This document shows positions 55,819 through 63,999 of a stretch of 64,000 bases of DNA, piece after piece; the stretch's first letter is position 1, and every line of letters begins with the position of its first letter. The DNA is from Paenibacillus sp. RUD330. Lineage in GTDB: Bacteria > Bacillota > Bacilli > Paenibacillales > Paenibacillaceae. The notes below the pieces were generated by a model. That model was not told where the DNA came from. It made no database searches and saw only the letters and a list, made by a program, of their open reading frames with translations. Location of the stretch: contig NZ_CP022655.2 of the NCBI RefSeq assembly GCF_002243345.2, positions 3,660,501-3,724,500 of the forward strand, read 5' to 3'. A program made the position numbers and the translations under genes.

Positions 55819-57601
55819 GTCCTTCCCTCCCTTTCCTTGCCGGCAGCAGCACCGTCACCTTCGTGCCGCCGCCTTCCCGGCTATCCAGCCCGATGCCATA
55901 CGGATCGCCGTACTGCAGCCGTATCCGGTCATGCACGTTTTTGATTCCGATCCGCCGTGCCGGACCGCCATCCGCGTCCGTCTCCAGCCCTTTCCTCAGC
56001 TGAAGCAGCTTCTCCTCCGGCATGCCGGCCCCGTTGTCGCTCAAGGCCAGGATGACCTGCCCCTCATGACGGCGGGCTTCGACCCGGATGACGCCGCCTG
56101 CCGCCCTTTCCTTGAGCCCATGCATGAGGCTGTTCTCGACGACCGGCTGCAGCATCATCTTGAGCGTTTCCTGATCCAGGAGCTCATCCGGAACGTCGAT
56201 CTCGAGCGAGATGTCGCCGAGGCTCATTTTCATCAGGTTCATATAGCTGGAGATATAATCGAGCTCCTGACGCAGCGTCGCGAGACTGCCGTCGCGCCCG
56301 ATGCTCCCTTCCAGAATGCCGCCGAGGCTGGACAGCATGTCCCCCACCTCGTCGTCCTTGCGCAAATAAGCGAGCCACTTGATGTTGTTGAGCGTATTGA
56401 GCAGGAAATGGGGGTCGATCTGGGACTGGAGCGCACGGAAGCGCATGTCTTCCTTCTGCTCGTATTCCTGCTTGACCCGCAGCAGCAGATGCCTGATCTC
56501 CCGCACCATGTCGTTGTACGTCTGGCTGAGCGCCGCGATTTCCCGGGGGCCCGCGACCTGGATCGTCGAATGGAACTGCTTGCTTTCCAGCTCGGTCATC
56601 TTTTTGCGCAGCAGCCTCAGCGGCTTGGACATTCCGTTGGAGATCGACAGCGTCACGATCGTGAACACGATGAAGATCGCGGCAAGAACGAGCATATTGG
56701 TCCGCCTGATCGTTACGATCTCCTCGAACACTTTGTCGTAAGGCACCATCTGGACCGTCGTCCAGCCGTTCAAGCCGATCGTATCATGGCTGACGATCCA
56801 CTTCCGCCCGTCCTTTTCGACGATGCTTTGTCCTTGCCGGCTCCCGTGGATTCCGGCCAGCCGAATTTCCTCCGGAGCCTGCTGACCCTGCATGCCGCCC
56901 CCGCTGGCGGAGACGACCCGATCGTCCTTGTCCAGCAAATAAACGGCGCCGTCCAGTCCCCGCAGCATTTTGCGGACATCCGTCTCGGGCACGCTGAAGG
57001 AGATCGAGCCGAGATTCTGGCCCTCGGGAAAGTCGGACACCGCTTTGACCAGCGTCACCGTCGGCCTCTGCTCCAGATACAGCATCCGGGAGTCTCCGGA
57101 CATCCAGAGCTGGTGATAGGGCTGGCTCATGAGCGAAGAGTACCAGTCGGAGCCCGCGTAGGCGCTCAGCTTGGCATCCGGCACGTAGCTTGTGCTGAGC
57201 CACCCGCCGTAGCGGTCGATCAAGGTGACGTCCGTGTTCGTGAAGTAGGAGCTGAATACCCGCTTGAACGCGGTATCCGACAATCGCAGCTTTTCGTATT
57301 TGGAAAATTGGCCTGGATCCTTCAGAACCGAGCGGATGTCGGCCTGAAGCGTCATCTCCACCGACGCCTGGACCATATCGTCGAGCAGCAGCTTCACATT
57401 GTAGGTGACCAGGGACAAGGCATCCTGGTTGGATTCCCCGATTTTCTGCTCGATCGTCCGCTCCAGCGGCTTGTCGAGCAGATACATGCTGAGCAGCACG
57501 GGGGCGATCAGAAAGCAGAGGATGGAGAAGAATACCCGGTTGCGGATCGTGTTCCAGCGGGGGAAGCGGCTTTGGCGGCTTGCTGCATCGATGGCTTTCA
57601 T
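55802..57601 (-). CDS. YesM-type sensor histidine kinase
   Basis: 599 residues. Transmembrane helix 1 is at about 22-44, an extracellular Cache-type sensor follows to about 295, and transmembrane helix 2 is at about 300-322. A HAMP linker and coiled coil lead to the phospho-acceptor motif ALQSQIDPHFLLNTLNNIKW. The ATPase has PVVENSLMHGL and LSDNGAGMPEE. It pairs with the overlapping response regulator. As the pair precedes the sialic-acid operon, the sensor may detect sialic acid or a sialylated glycan. Confidence 0.93.
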   Translation of the reverse strand: MKAIDAASRQSRFPRWNTIRNRVFFSILCFLIAPVLLSMYLLDKPLERTIEQKIGESNQDALSLVTYNVKLLLDDMVQASVEMTLQADIRSVLKDPGQFSKYEKLRLSDTAFKRVFSSYFTNTDVTLIDRYGGWLSTSYVPDAKLSAYAGSDWYSSLMSQPYHQLWMSGDSRMLYLEQRPTVTLVKAVSDFPEGQNLGSISFSVPETDVRKMLRGLDGAVYLLDKDDRVVSASGGGMQGQQAPEEIRLAGIHGSRQGQSIVEKDGRKWIVSHDTIGLNGWTTVQMVPYDKVFEEIVTIRRTNMLVLAAIFIVFTIVTLSISNGMSKPLRLLRKKMTELESKQFHSTIQVAGPREIAALSQTYNDMVREIRHLLLRVKQEYEQKEDMRFRALQSQIDPHFLLNTLNNIKWLAYLRKDDEVGDMLSSLGGILEGSIGRDGSLATLRQELDYISSYMNLMKMSLGDISLEIDVPDELLDQETLKMMLQPVVENSLMHGLKERAAGGVIRVEARRHEGQVILALSDNGAGMPEEKLLQLRKGLETDADGGPARRIGIKNVHDRIRLQYGDPYGIGLDSREGGGTKVTVLLPARKGREGHGGEA

Positions 57602-57925
57602 TTGAATTCACATCCCTTTTGTCCCTCTGGCTGCTATAACGTCATCTCGGCCGCTGTTTTGCAGATGGAAAAATCGCCATGGCCTTCAACTCTTCGTGTA
57701 TCTCTTCGTCGAACATGTTCAGCAGAAGCATGACGACGCTTACATTTCCTCATTTTAGCTTCAAACCGCTCTCCTGGCATCATGCAATCCGTTCCAGCCC
57801 CGGCATGGACGGCAGCCGGCATCGATTTTTCCCATTCCCTATCCGCCGCCAATCGCGCGATTCTAGGATTATACCGCATTTTTACAAGATCTAAATATTT
57901 TTAAAGCAATAGATTTACATTGGTT
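57602..57925. other. Intergenic region upstream of the phosphatase gene
   Basis: About 320 bp between divergent genes, getting AT-rich towards 57900. A short minus-strand reading frame (57634-57879) has no recognisable features. Nothing else seen. Confidence 0.4.
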
Positions 57926-57934
57926 TGATATAGT
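57926..57934 (+). promoter_or_regulatory. Extended -10 promoter of the phosphatase gene
   Basis: TGATATAGT fits TG-N-TATAAT with one mismatch, about 50 bp before the start codon, in AT-rich DNA. Confidence 0.45.
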
Positions 57935-57985
57935 CGATTGGATTTGGCAAGCGGCTCCACAAATTTCTGTGCAAAGGAGATTACC

Positions 57986-60286
57986 ATGAATTTGCTTCCC
58001 AAAAAGATGTTGTCCTTGGCTTTATCCTCCGCATTGGTTCTAGGAGCGCTGAGCGCCGCAGCTCCCGCCTCCCCGGCGGCGGCCGCAGCTTCAGCCGTCG
58101 AAGTCAACAAAGTCACGGTAACCTTCAACGGAGATCCGACCACCTCGAAAGGGGTAACCTGGTACACCTACCTCGAGTCGGCCGGCAGCGACCTTCAGGT
58201 CGTGGAGAAGACAGGCGCTGCAGCCGACTTCTCCGGCGCGGCGGAATTTACGGGCCGCACGGCCGTCTCGTCCAATTCTCCGCAAGAGGCTGTACATAAA
58301 GCCGAGGCGACCGGCCTCAAGCCGGACACTTCCTATTATTTCCGCGCGGGCGACAAAGCGCTGAACGCCTGGAGCGGCACCGGCACCTTCCGCACGGCTC
58401 CGGCCGGCGGCGCGTTCACGTTCATCGACCTGGCCGACACGCAGGCCAAGGACGAAGAGGAAGCGAAGCTGTCCGCGGAGACGCTCGCCAAGGCGCTCGC
58501 CACCGTTCCCGAGGCTCAGTTCGTCGTCCATAACGGCGACATCGTCGACACCGGCACGAAGGAAGAACAGTGGAACTGGCTGCTCGGCCACTCCCAGGAG
58601 AGCCTGCTCCATACGACCATCGCGCCTTCGGCAGGCAACCATGAAGACAAGAACAACGCCTTCTACGAGCATTTCAACCTGCAGCAGCCGGCCGGCTCCG
58701 CCACGCTGACGGGCGCATACTACTCGTACGATTACAGCAACGCCCACTTCATCGTGCTGAACTCCAACGAAACCTCCGCCCAGTACGCCAACTTCTCCGT
58801 GGCGCAGGTGGAATGGCTCAAGCAGGATGCGCTCGCCGCCAAGGCGGCCGGCGCCAAATGGATCATCGTGAACATCCACAAAGGCCCGTACACGACCTCC
58901 AACCATGCGACCGACACCGACATCATGGGCGCCAACGGCGTGCGCAGCCAGATCGCGCCGCTCATGGCCCAGCTCGGCATCGACTTTGTCGTCCAAGGCC
59001 ATGACCATATCTACGCCCGCACGAAGCCGATCAAGCAGGACGGAACGGCGGCGGCGACGGACAAGATCACCGAGACGCTCAACGGCCAGTCGGTCGAATA
59101 CACCGTCAACCCGGACGGCTCCATCTACCTCATCCCGGCTACGGCCGGCCCTAAAGTGTACTACAAAAATGCGAAGCCGCAGCTTGGCGAAGCCTACTAC
59201 AGCCTCTTCGAGCGCGCGGAGGAGAACCATGCCGCCAAGTACGGCCCGGATCCGAGCGACGCCACGCGTCCGAAGCGCAGCCAGGTGCAGAACTTCGTCG
59301 GCATCACGGTCGACGGCGACAGGCTGACGGCCGTCACCTACGAGATCGACCAGAACCTTAACAACGCGCAGCCGTTCATCATCGATCAGTTCGGCATCGT
59401 GAAAGGCGACATCCCGGTAGGCGTTACGGGCGTAACGCTGGACAAGAGCTCCTTGAGCTTCAAGACCGGCGGAGAGCCGCAGGCTCTGACCGCGACGATC
59501 CATCCGAGCGGGGCGACGAACCAAGCCGTAACCTGGAGCACCAGCGACAAGGCTGTGGCATCCGTTGATGCGAACGGCATCGTCACCCCGGCTGGTGCGG
59601 GCACGGCAGCCATTACCGTGACAACGGCCGATGGCGGCTTCACCGCCACAAGCTCGATCACGGTCACGAGCGGATCGACAGAAGCGACGCCGACACCGAC
59701 TCCGGCTCCGACGTCCTCGCCTTCGGCACCGACTCCGGCTCCGACGTCCTCGCCTTCGACGCCGGCTCCATCTCCATCTCCGTCTGCTTCGCCTTCGACG
59801 CCGGCACCGACTCCGGCTCCGACGTCCTCGCCTTCGACGCCGGCTCCATCTCCATCTCCGTCTGCTTCGCCTTCGACGCCGGCACCGACTCCGGCTCCGA
59901 CGTCCTCGCCTTCAGCATCGGCGATTAAAATGCAGATCGGCAGCAAGCGGGTCACCGTCAATGGGAAGCAGTCGCAGCTGGATACCAGCCCGTTCATCCT
60001 GAACAACACGACCTATGTTCCGCTTCGGTTCCTGAGCGAATCTCTCGGAGCGAACGCAACCTACAGCGTCTCGACAAAAGCGGTCGTCGTCAAGTCGGGC
60101 AAGGACACGCTGACCTTCTGGATCGGCAAAAAGGAAATGGACCTGAACGGGACCCGCAAAGCCCTATCATCGCCGGCCGTCCTCCGCGACAACCGCACCG
60201 TTCTCCCGATCCGCTTCCTCTCCGAGCTGCTTGGCTGGAACGTTCATTTCGACACCAAGGATTCCTCCATCTATCTGACCAAATAA
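57986..60286 (+). CDS. Secreted purple-acid-phosphatase-like metallophosphoesterase with BIG2 and stalk domains
   Basis: 766 residues. AAAGGAG lies 6 nt before the ATG at 57986. Domains: signal peptide (MNLLPKKMLSLALSSALVLG to about residue 34); N-terminal FN3-like domain of purple acid phosphatases (about 40-140); metallophosphoesterase core (about 145-400) with VHNGDIVDTG, SAGNHEDKN, NIHKGPYTTSNH and VQGHDHIYAR. A BIG2 domain (about 478-560), a Pro/Ser/Thr linker of repeats, and a C-terminal Cu_amine_oxidN1-type stalk domain (TYVPLRFLSESLG, VLPIRFLSELLG) follow. It probably releases phosphate from organic esters outside the cell and is held near the wall. Confidence 0.9.
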   Translation: MNLLPKKMLSLALSSALVLGALSAAAPASPAAAAASAVEVNKVTVTFNGDPTTSKGVTWYTYLESAGSDLQVVEKTGAAADFSGAAEFTGRTAVSSNSPQEAVHKAEATGLKPDTSYYFRAGDKALNAWSGTGTFRTAPAGGAFTFIDLADTQAKDEEEAKLSAETLAKALATVPEAQFVVHNGDIVDTGTKEEQWNWLLGHSQESLLHTTIAPSAGNHEDKNNAFYEHFNLQQPAGSATLTGAYYSYDYSNAHFIVLNSNETSAQYANFSVAQVEWLKQDALAAKAAGAKWIIVNIHKGPYTTSNHATDTDIMGANGVRSQIAPLMAQLGIDFVVQGHDHIYARTKPIKQDGTAAATDKITETLNGQSVEYTVNPDGSIYLIPATAGPKVYYKNAKPQLGEAYYSLFERAEENHAAKYGPDPSDATRPKRSQVQNFVGITVDGDRLTAVTYEIDQNLNNAQPFIIDQFGIVKGDIPVGVTGVTLDKSSLSFKTGGEPQALTATIHPSGATNQAVTWSTSDKAVASVDANGIVTPAGAGTAAITVTTADGGFTATSSITVTSGSTEATPTPTPAPTSSPSAPTPAPTSSPSTPAPSPSPSASPSTPAPTPAPTSSPSTPAPSPSPSASPSTPAPTPAPTSSPSASAIKMQIGSKRVTVNGKQSQLDTSPFILNNTTYVPLRFLSESLGANATYSVSTKAVVVKSGKDTLTFWIGKKEMDLNGTRKALSSPAVLRDNRTVLPIRFLSELLGWNVHFDTKDSSIYLTK
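59687..59920 (+). repeat. Pro/Ser/Thr linker encoded by 78-bp tandem repeats
   Basis: The unit TPAPTPAPTSSPS + TPAPSPSPSASPS (26 residues, 78 bp) is present twice almost identically, with partial copies at both ends. Its low complexity and exact repetition make it prone to length variation. Confidence 0.9.
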
Positions 60287-60335
60287 AGAGAAGCCTCTGC
60301 CTCTCTTGCGTCGAGCAGCCATCAGTCCAACTCAA

Positions 60336-60370
60336 AAACCTTGAAGCCGCCAGCCGCGGCTTCAAGGTTT
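60336..60370 (+). terminator. Terminator of the phosphatase gene
   Basis: A perfect 15-bp stem (60336-60350 with 60356-60370), ending in a short T run. Confidence 0.82.
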
Positions 60371-60465
60371 CTTTGGTTGCTCCCCGGACGCTTGGATGCC
60401 GATGGAGACAAAGCTTGCGGCATTGATTTAAAATAAAAGAAACACCTAACGAAAGAAGGTCGGCT

Positions 60466-60912
60466 ATGCTGTTCTATGGCATTGCGGTGCTGGCATTCAT
60501 GCTCGATCAAGCTACCAAGTGGCTGATCCGCAGCCATGTCGAGGTCGGGGAATCGTTCCCGTGGGGGCCGCTTCAAATTAGCCGTTATGAGAACAGCGGC
60601 ATGGCCGGTAGCCTGTTCCAGGGATATGGAACGCTGTTCGGATTCGCCGCCCTGCTGTTCATCGTCGTCATCCTGCATCATCGCCGCACCCTGGAGAAGA
60701 AATCCCTGCTTCAGGAAGCCAGCTTCGGATTCCTCGTCGGGGGAGCGGCGGGCAATGGGATCGACCGCCTCCTGTTCGGACGAGTAACGGACTTCCTGGT
60801 GCGCTCTGGCGGCGGCATTCTCAACGTGGCCGATCATGCGATCGAGGCCGGCGTGGTGCTCCTGCTCCTTCATGCGGTCGCCGCCTGGATCCGAAGCAGA
60901 AGACGAGCTTAG
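60466..60912 (+). CDS. lspA: Lipoprotein signal peptidase (signal peptidase II)
   Basis: 148 residues with four transmembrane helices. It starts AVLAFMLDQATKWLIRSHV. The catalytic aspartates lie in GNGIDRLLFGRVTDFL and ILNVADHAIEAG; the ENSGMAGSLF segment corresponds to the conserved N-x-G-x-A motif. It cleaves prolipoproteins after lipidation, relevant to the several binding-protein lipoproteins in this window. It is not in the usual ileS/rluD context, so it may be a second copy. Confidence 0.87.
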   Translation: MLFYGIAVLAFMLDQATKWLIRSHVEVGESFPWGPLQISRYENSGMAGSLFQGYGTLFGFAALLFIVVILHHRRTLEKKSLLQEASFGFLVGGAAGNGIDRLLFGRVTDFLVRSGGGILNVADHAIEAGVVLLLLHAVAAWIRSRRRA

Positions 60913-60950
60913 GCGGCATGAAGACAGCCGTCTGAATCCATCCACTCGGC

Positions 60951-61232
60951 CTATTTCTTCACCTTGTAAAACTCATGATACAGCTTCATGAGCGCCCGCT
61001 TCTCGATCCGCGACACATAGCTCCGGCTGATGCCCAGCTCCTTGGCGATCTCCCGCTGCGTCCGCTCCTCGCCGCCATGCTCCAGCCCGAACCGGGCCAT
61101 CACCACTTCCCGCTCCCGCTCGTCGAGAATGTCCAGATTTTTGTAGATCTTCGACTTCTCGATCTTGAGCTGCACCTTCTCCACGACATCGTCATGCTCG
61201 GAACCCAGGATATCGATGAGCGTGATTTCATT
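60951..61232 (-). CDS. sigK: Sporulation sigma-K factor, C-terminal part only (SpoIIIC-like)
   Basis: 93 codons from an Asn codon to the stop, reading [19 protein letters not shown] and on to region 4 ([20 protein letters not shown] then [13 protein letters not shown]). This matches the last ~40% of sigma-K; sigma-E differs in this region. The frame continues upstream only four codons (T-V-S-V) before a TAA at 61245-61247, and no N-terminal part precedes it in the window. The break falls at AATGA (61228-61232), the recombination core used by the Bacillus subtilis skin element, and at the same Gly/Asn-Glu position of the protein. The gene should be rebuilt by excision in the mother cell. Confidence 0.85.
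   Translation of the reverse strand, partial: NEITLIDILGSEHDDVVEKVQLKIEKSKIYKNLDILDEREREVVMARFGLEHGGEERTQREIAKELGISRSYVSRIEKRALMKLYHEFYKVKK
61228..61232 (-). other. Probable attachment core of the sigK-intervening element (right end outside window)
   Basis: On the minus strand the sequence is GTAAATGAAATC; AATGA encodes the Asn and part of Glu at the sigK break. Everything from here to the end of the window appears to belong to the inserted element. Confidence 0.65.
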
Positions 61233-61293
61233 TACACTAACTGTTTATCTGTCCTTGAAACCCCTTGGTTTCGCTGGTTTTATTATACAACAT

Positions 61294-61896
61294 TCAGGCT
61301 CTTTTGAAGAGAGACAAGCTCTCCTCAACGTTTCGAGACTGAATTAGTTTAAACGGAGTGTTATCCACAGGCCAAGGCTTCTCACTGATTATCCACAGCC
61401 GAGGGAAAACCTTTTTTTCCTCCGGCTGCCATGCTTCGAGTTTCCAGAGATCCGAGTGAAAGTACGCTTCGTACCGGTCCAGCTTTTCCTTCATCGCTTT
61501 TTCGGAGTAGACCGACCGCTGGATCTCTACAAAAAAGGGGGCCCTCTGCCATATGACAAAGACATCTGGCTCGGGGTTCCCTTTTCCGTATTTCGGTTCA
61601 ACGACGAACGTCCGAGGCTCCTCGATCGCCCGGATCTGCTTGTAGAAGTCCGCGATGGCGAGGAAATGATTTATCTTAGCGCTGTCCTTCTTTATACTCG
61701 GCTTCGGGAAATAGATATACATGCGCCGTTCCATGCTGCAATCGATGTGACCATCCCGGCGCAGACGCTTGAGAACCATGTTGGCTTGCGTAATGGGGTG
61801 TTTAACGTGTCCAAAGTGGAGGTCCGCCACATCATCACGGGTTAGGCAACGGAAGCGCGTCAGATCCTCTACAATGGCCTTATCTCTCTTGTTCAT
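61294..61896 (-). CDS. Replication-relaxation family protein
   Basis: 200 residues. The N-terminal winged-helix (VEDLTRFRCLTRDDVADLHFGH...NMVLKRLRRDGHID) is followed by a mixed alpha/beta domain (EPDVFVIWQRAPFFVEIQRSVYS) seen in replication-relaxation proteins of Firmicute plasmids and integrative elements. These proteins are thought to open DNA for replication initiation. The ATG follows the TAA stop of the FtsK-like gene with no gap. It ends about 60 bp from the sigK junction. Confidence 0.8.
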   Translation of the reverse strand: MNKRDKAIVEDLTRFRCLTRDDVADLHFGHVKHPITQANMVLKRLRRDGHIDCSMERRMYIYFPKPSIKKDSAKINHFLAIADFYKQIRAIEEPRTFVVEPKYGKGNPEPDVFVIWQRAPFFVEIQRSVYSEKAMKEKLDRYEAYFHSDLWKLEAWQPEEKKVFPRLWIISEKPWPVDNTPFKLIQSRNVEESLSLFKRA

Positions 61897-62994
61897 TTAA
61901 AGCACTCCTATGATCGGTTCATCGTCCTCCCACACCGTATACTCGGCATCGATGACGTTCTTGCGCTTCTGTCCTTTCGGCGCGACCTGGGGCTCCTTGT
62001 ACGGCATGAGGAGCTTTTTGGCTTCCGCCAGCTCCAGGTATGGCATCTGAATCATTTTGAGTTCTTCGCCTTTCATGTACATCCTGCCACGCTGGGACAT
62101 TCGGATGCTGGCAGCTTCGCCGGAGCCGATGGCGATTCTGCTGTTGATCTCGTCAGACTGGCGGAAAGCCATTCGAACCGTAAGGTTGTTCTTGAGCGCC
62201 CCGTCCAATATCTTTGCGTCTGGCCGCTGCATGGAGAGGATCAGGAACACGCCGAGCGCTCGGCCGATGGAGCTGACGTCCTCGATCGCGGCCATGATGT
62301 CCTTTTCCTTGCGAAGGAGAGACACTTCGTCTACGGCTAGGACGATATACGGCGGCGGGTCCGGCAGGTCATCAATGTGAGCTTCCTCCGCTTTGTCCAG
62401 CAGGTCGCCCCGGTGCTCCATCTCCGTCTTGATCTTGGACAAAACCCCGCGCAGCTCGCCGGGAGTAACGACTACCTTCTGAGCGATCCCACGAAACAAA
62501 TGAAACTCCGATCGCTTGAGATCCGCGCAGTACAGTTGCAGCCGGTCGCCGCATGTCTCAACAAGCGTTGTAAGGATGGCGCGGAGCGCAACGGACTTCC
62601 CGGACCCTGTCTCGCCAGAGATCAGCAGGTGAGGATGCTTCGCCATGTCGTAGGCTTCCCAGCCTTTACGGGACTTGCCTGCCATCACCGGCAGAGACAT
62701 TTTGCGGACGACCGGCAGGACGTCTCTAGGCTCGTACGAGAACTGCTTCATGTCTTTGGGGTAGATGACTAAGGTAAACCGGCTGCAGTCCTCAGACAGG
62801 TCAAGATACGGCCCAAACGCCTGTTTAAAGAGCATGAAGCACTCCAGATCGTCGTCATGATCGTACCGTTCCACAAAGCTTTGTTTGTCCGCGTAGACCA
62901 TCGTTAAATGGATCGTCGTGCCACTTCTCCGGTAAACGCTGATTGCATGGGGTTCACTCACCACGATGACGTCTTTAACCTTTGCGTATCCCAT
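61897..62994 (-). CDS. FtsK/SpoIIIE-type DNA translocase ATPase of a mobile element
   Basis: 365 residues. Walker A GETGSGKS at about 125-132, Walker B YIVLAVDEVS at about 223-232, and a sensor-type RPDAKILDGALKNNLTVRMAF. There are no transmembrane segments. This is the short FtsK/HerA class used in the transfer of integrative elements and conjugative plasmids. AAGGTGG precedes the ATG. It is the first gene of a two-gene operon with the replication-relaxation gene. Confidence 0.87.
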   Translation of the reverse strand: MGYAKVKDVIVVSEPHAISVYRRSGTTIHLTMVYADKQSFVERYDHDDDLECFMLFKQAFGPYLDLSEDCSRFTLVIYPKDMKQFSYEPRDVLPVVRKMSLPVMAGKSRKGWEAYDMAKHPHLLISGETGSGKSVALRAILTTLVETCGDRLQLYCADLKRSEFHLFRGIAQKVVVTPGELRGVLSKIKTEMEHRGDLLDKAEEAHIDDLPDPPPYIVLAVDEVSLLRKEKDIMAAIEDVSSIGRALGVFLILSMQRPDAKILDGALKNNLTVRMAFRQSDEINSRIAIGSGEAASIRMSQRGRMYMKGEELKMIQMPYLELAEAKKLLMPYKEPQVAPKGQKRKNVIDAEYTVWEDDEPIIGVL

Positions 62995-63029
62995 GTTTGC
63001 TCCACCTTTCGACTTTTGTTGATACTAAG

Positions 63030-63049
63030 GTATGGGCATATGCGGATAC
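63030..63049. promoter_or_regulatory. 20-bp dyad between the ftsK-like gene and the XRE gene
   Basis: GTATGGGCATATGCGGATAC is symmetric as GTAT-NN-GCATATGC-NN-ATAC, with no mismatch in the 16 paired arm bases. Its place, 36 bp upstream of the FtsK-like start and 94 bp upstream of the XRE start, makes it a probable operator for the XRE repressor. Confidence 0.65.
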
Positions 63050-63142
63050 TTTTGCATGTCCGTGCACAAAAATGTTTGATGTAGCCTGTACTTTTTGCAG
63101 GAGTTCGTCCCGATTTGGGGAAGTTGTAGGCGAGGTGATAGC

Positions 63143-63343
63143 ATGTTTGAGTGCCGATTAAAGGTCATCCTTGCGGAACGCCGCATGAAGCAGCGAGAAC
63201 TTGCAGAGAAGACTGGAGTCAATGAACATACATTAAGCGCCCTTGTATCCGAGCGCCGGCCACCGTCTATGGAAGTGGCGTACAAAATTGCTCATGCACT
63301 CGATCTGAACGTCATGGAGATATGGATTTACAAACCGGAGTGA
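63143..63343 (+). CDS. XRE-family (Cro/C1-type) transcriptional regulator
   Basis: 66 residues from MFECRLKVILAERRMKQRELA. A single HTH (KQRELAEKTGVNEHTLSALVSERRPPS) makes up almost the whole protein. GAGGTGATAGC precedes the ATG. It diverges from the FtsK-like operon and probably represses it through the 63030-63049 dyad, as the immunity or switch regulator of the element. Confidence 0.87.
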   Translation: MFECRLKVILAERRMKQRELAEKTGVNEHTLSALVSERRPPSMEVAYKIAHALDLNVMEIWIYKPE

Positions 63344-63351
63344 TTTTCCTC

Positions 63352-63382
63352 TTGCATCAAACCAGCGAACACGGACTATAAT
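63352..63382 (+). promoter_or_regulatory. Probable sigma-A promoter of the unknown gene
   Basis: TTGCAT (63352-63357) and a perfect TATAAT (63377-63382) with a rather long 19-bp spacer. The start codon is 33 bp downstream of the -10. Confidence 0.55.
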
Positions 63383-63414
63383 AGGTACATATGTTCGGTT
63401 CGGAGGTAAGGGTA

Positions 63415-63816
63415 ATGAGCGAAGTTAAACGGGTAATGCCGCTGCCGGAAGAGATGGTCATGATTCGGGACGCCATACTGATCCCGCACATGATCGCCAT
63501 GGTCGAAAAGAGCATGAATGAAATCCAGAACTCGCCTAACGTGCTTAAACGGGCTTATGCGATGACAGCACAAGCGATCATGGATAAGCTCATGGCAGAT
63601 CAGTTCGGCCTTAGACGCGAGCTGTCAGCGCGTAACATCAAGCTATATCTGGAAAATCCGGAGACAAATAACACCAGGCACATCATCAACTACAAGTACA
63701 TCTACAGGGGATATCATCACGAGTTCGGGATTGTTCGAGAGGTTATGCGATCGGAAATAAGCGTGCAGCTGGCGAGGTATATTACAGATATCGGAGAAGG
63801 ACTGAGACGCAAATAA
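63415..63816 (+). CDS. Hypothetical protein of the element
   Basis: 133 residues from MSEVKRVMPLPEEMVMIRDAI. GGAGG lies 8 nt before the ATG. It is mostly helical, with no signal peptide or transmembrane helix, and no motif was recognised. It may be an accessory protein of the integrated element. It has its own promoter and a terminator. Confidence 0.7.
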   Translation: MSEVKRVMPLPEEMVMIRDAILIPHMIAMVEKSMNEIQNSPNVLKRAYAMTAQAIMDKLMADQFGLRRELSARNIKLYLENPETNNTRHIINYKYIYRGYHHEFGIVREVMRSEISVQLARYITDIGEGLRRK

Positions 63817-63840
63817 AAAAAGGACCGATAGACGGCCTCT
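63815..63840. terminator. Bidirectional terminator
   Basis: An AGGACCG/CGGCCTC imperfect stem flanked by A run (63815-63820) and T-rich sequence, between two converging genes. Confidence 0.6.
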
Positions 63841-63999
63841 TTATTTTGTTAACTCGATTCCGATTTCGACTTGCGTTTGGAGGTCATTCAGATCTAAAGA
63901 CTCCAGGATGCCTAGACTTATTAACTTCTCTACATTAAATAATTCGGTAGTCGATTTGATTATCTCAAGTAATTGACGATTAACCGCTCGTTGCCTCAA
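63841..63999 (-). CDS. Partial gene of unknown function
   Basis: An open reading frame of 52 codons ends at TAA 63841-63843 and continues beyond the window edge. The visible residues read ...NRQLLEIIKSTTELFNVEKL and then ISLGILESLDLNDLQTQVEI, a helical segment. No family recognised. Confidence 0.5.
   Translation of the reverse strand: MRQRAVNRQLLEIIKSTTELFNVEKLISLGILESLDLNDLQTQVEIGIELTK

Noticed and set aside
57634-57879. 81-codon minus-strand open reading frame
   Set aside because: No ribosome binding site, domain or conserved composition; probably spurious.
59687-59920. Regular repeats considered as a CRISPR array
   Set aside because: The repeats are in frame, adjacent without spacers and encode a Pro/Ser/Thr linker.
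60951-61232. The sigma fragment considered as sigma-E or a complete small sigma factor
   Set aside because: The sequence fits sigma-K ([20 protein letters not shown]) and contains only the C-terminal region; the frame closes four codons upstream of the AATGA core.
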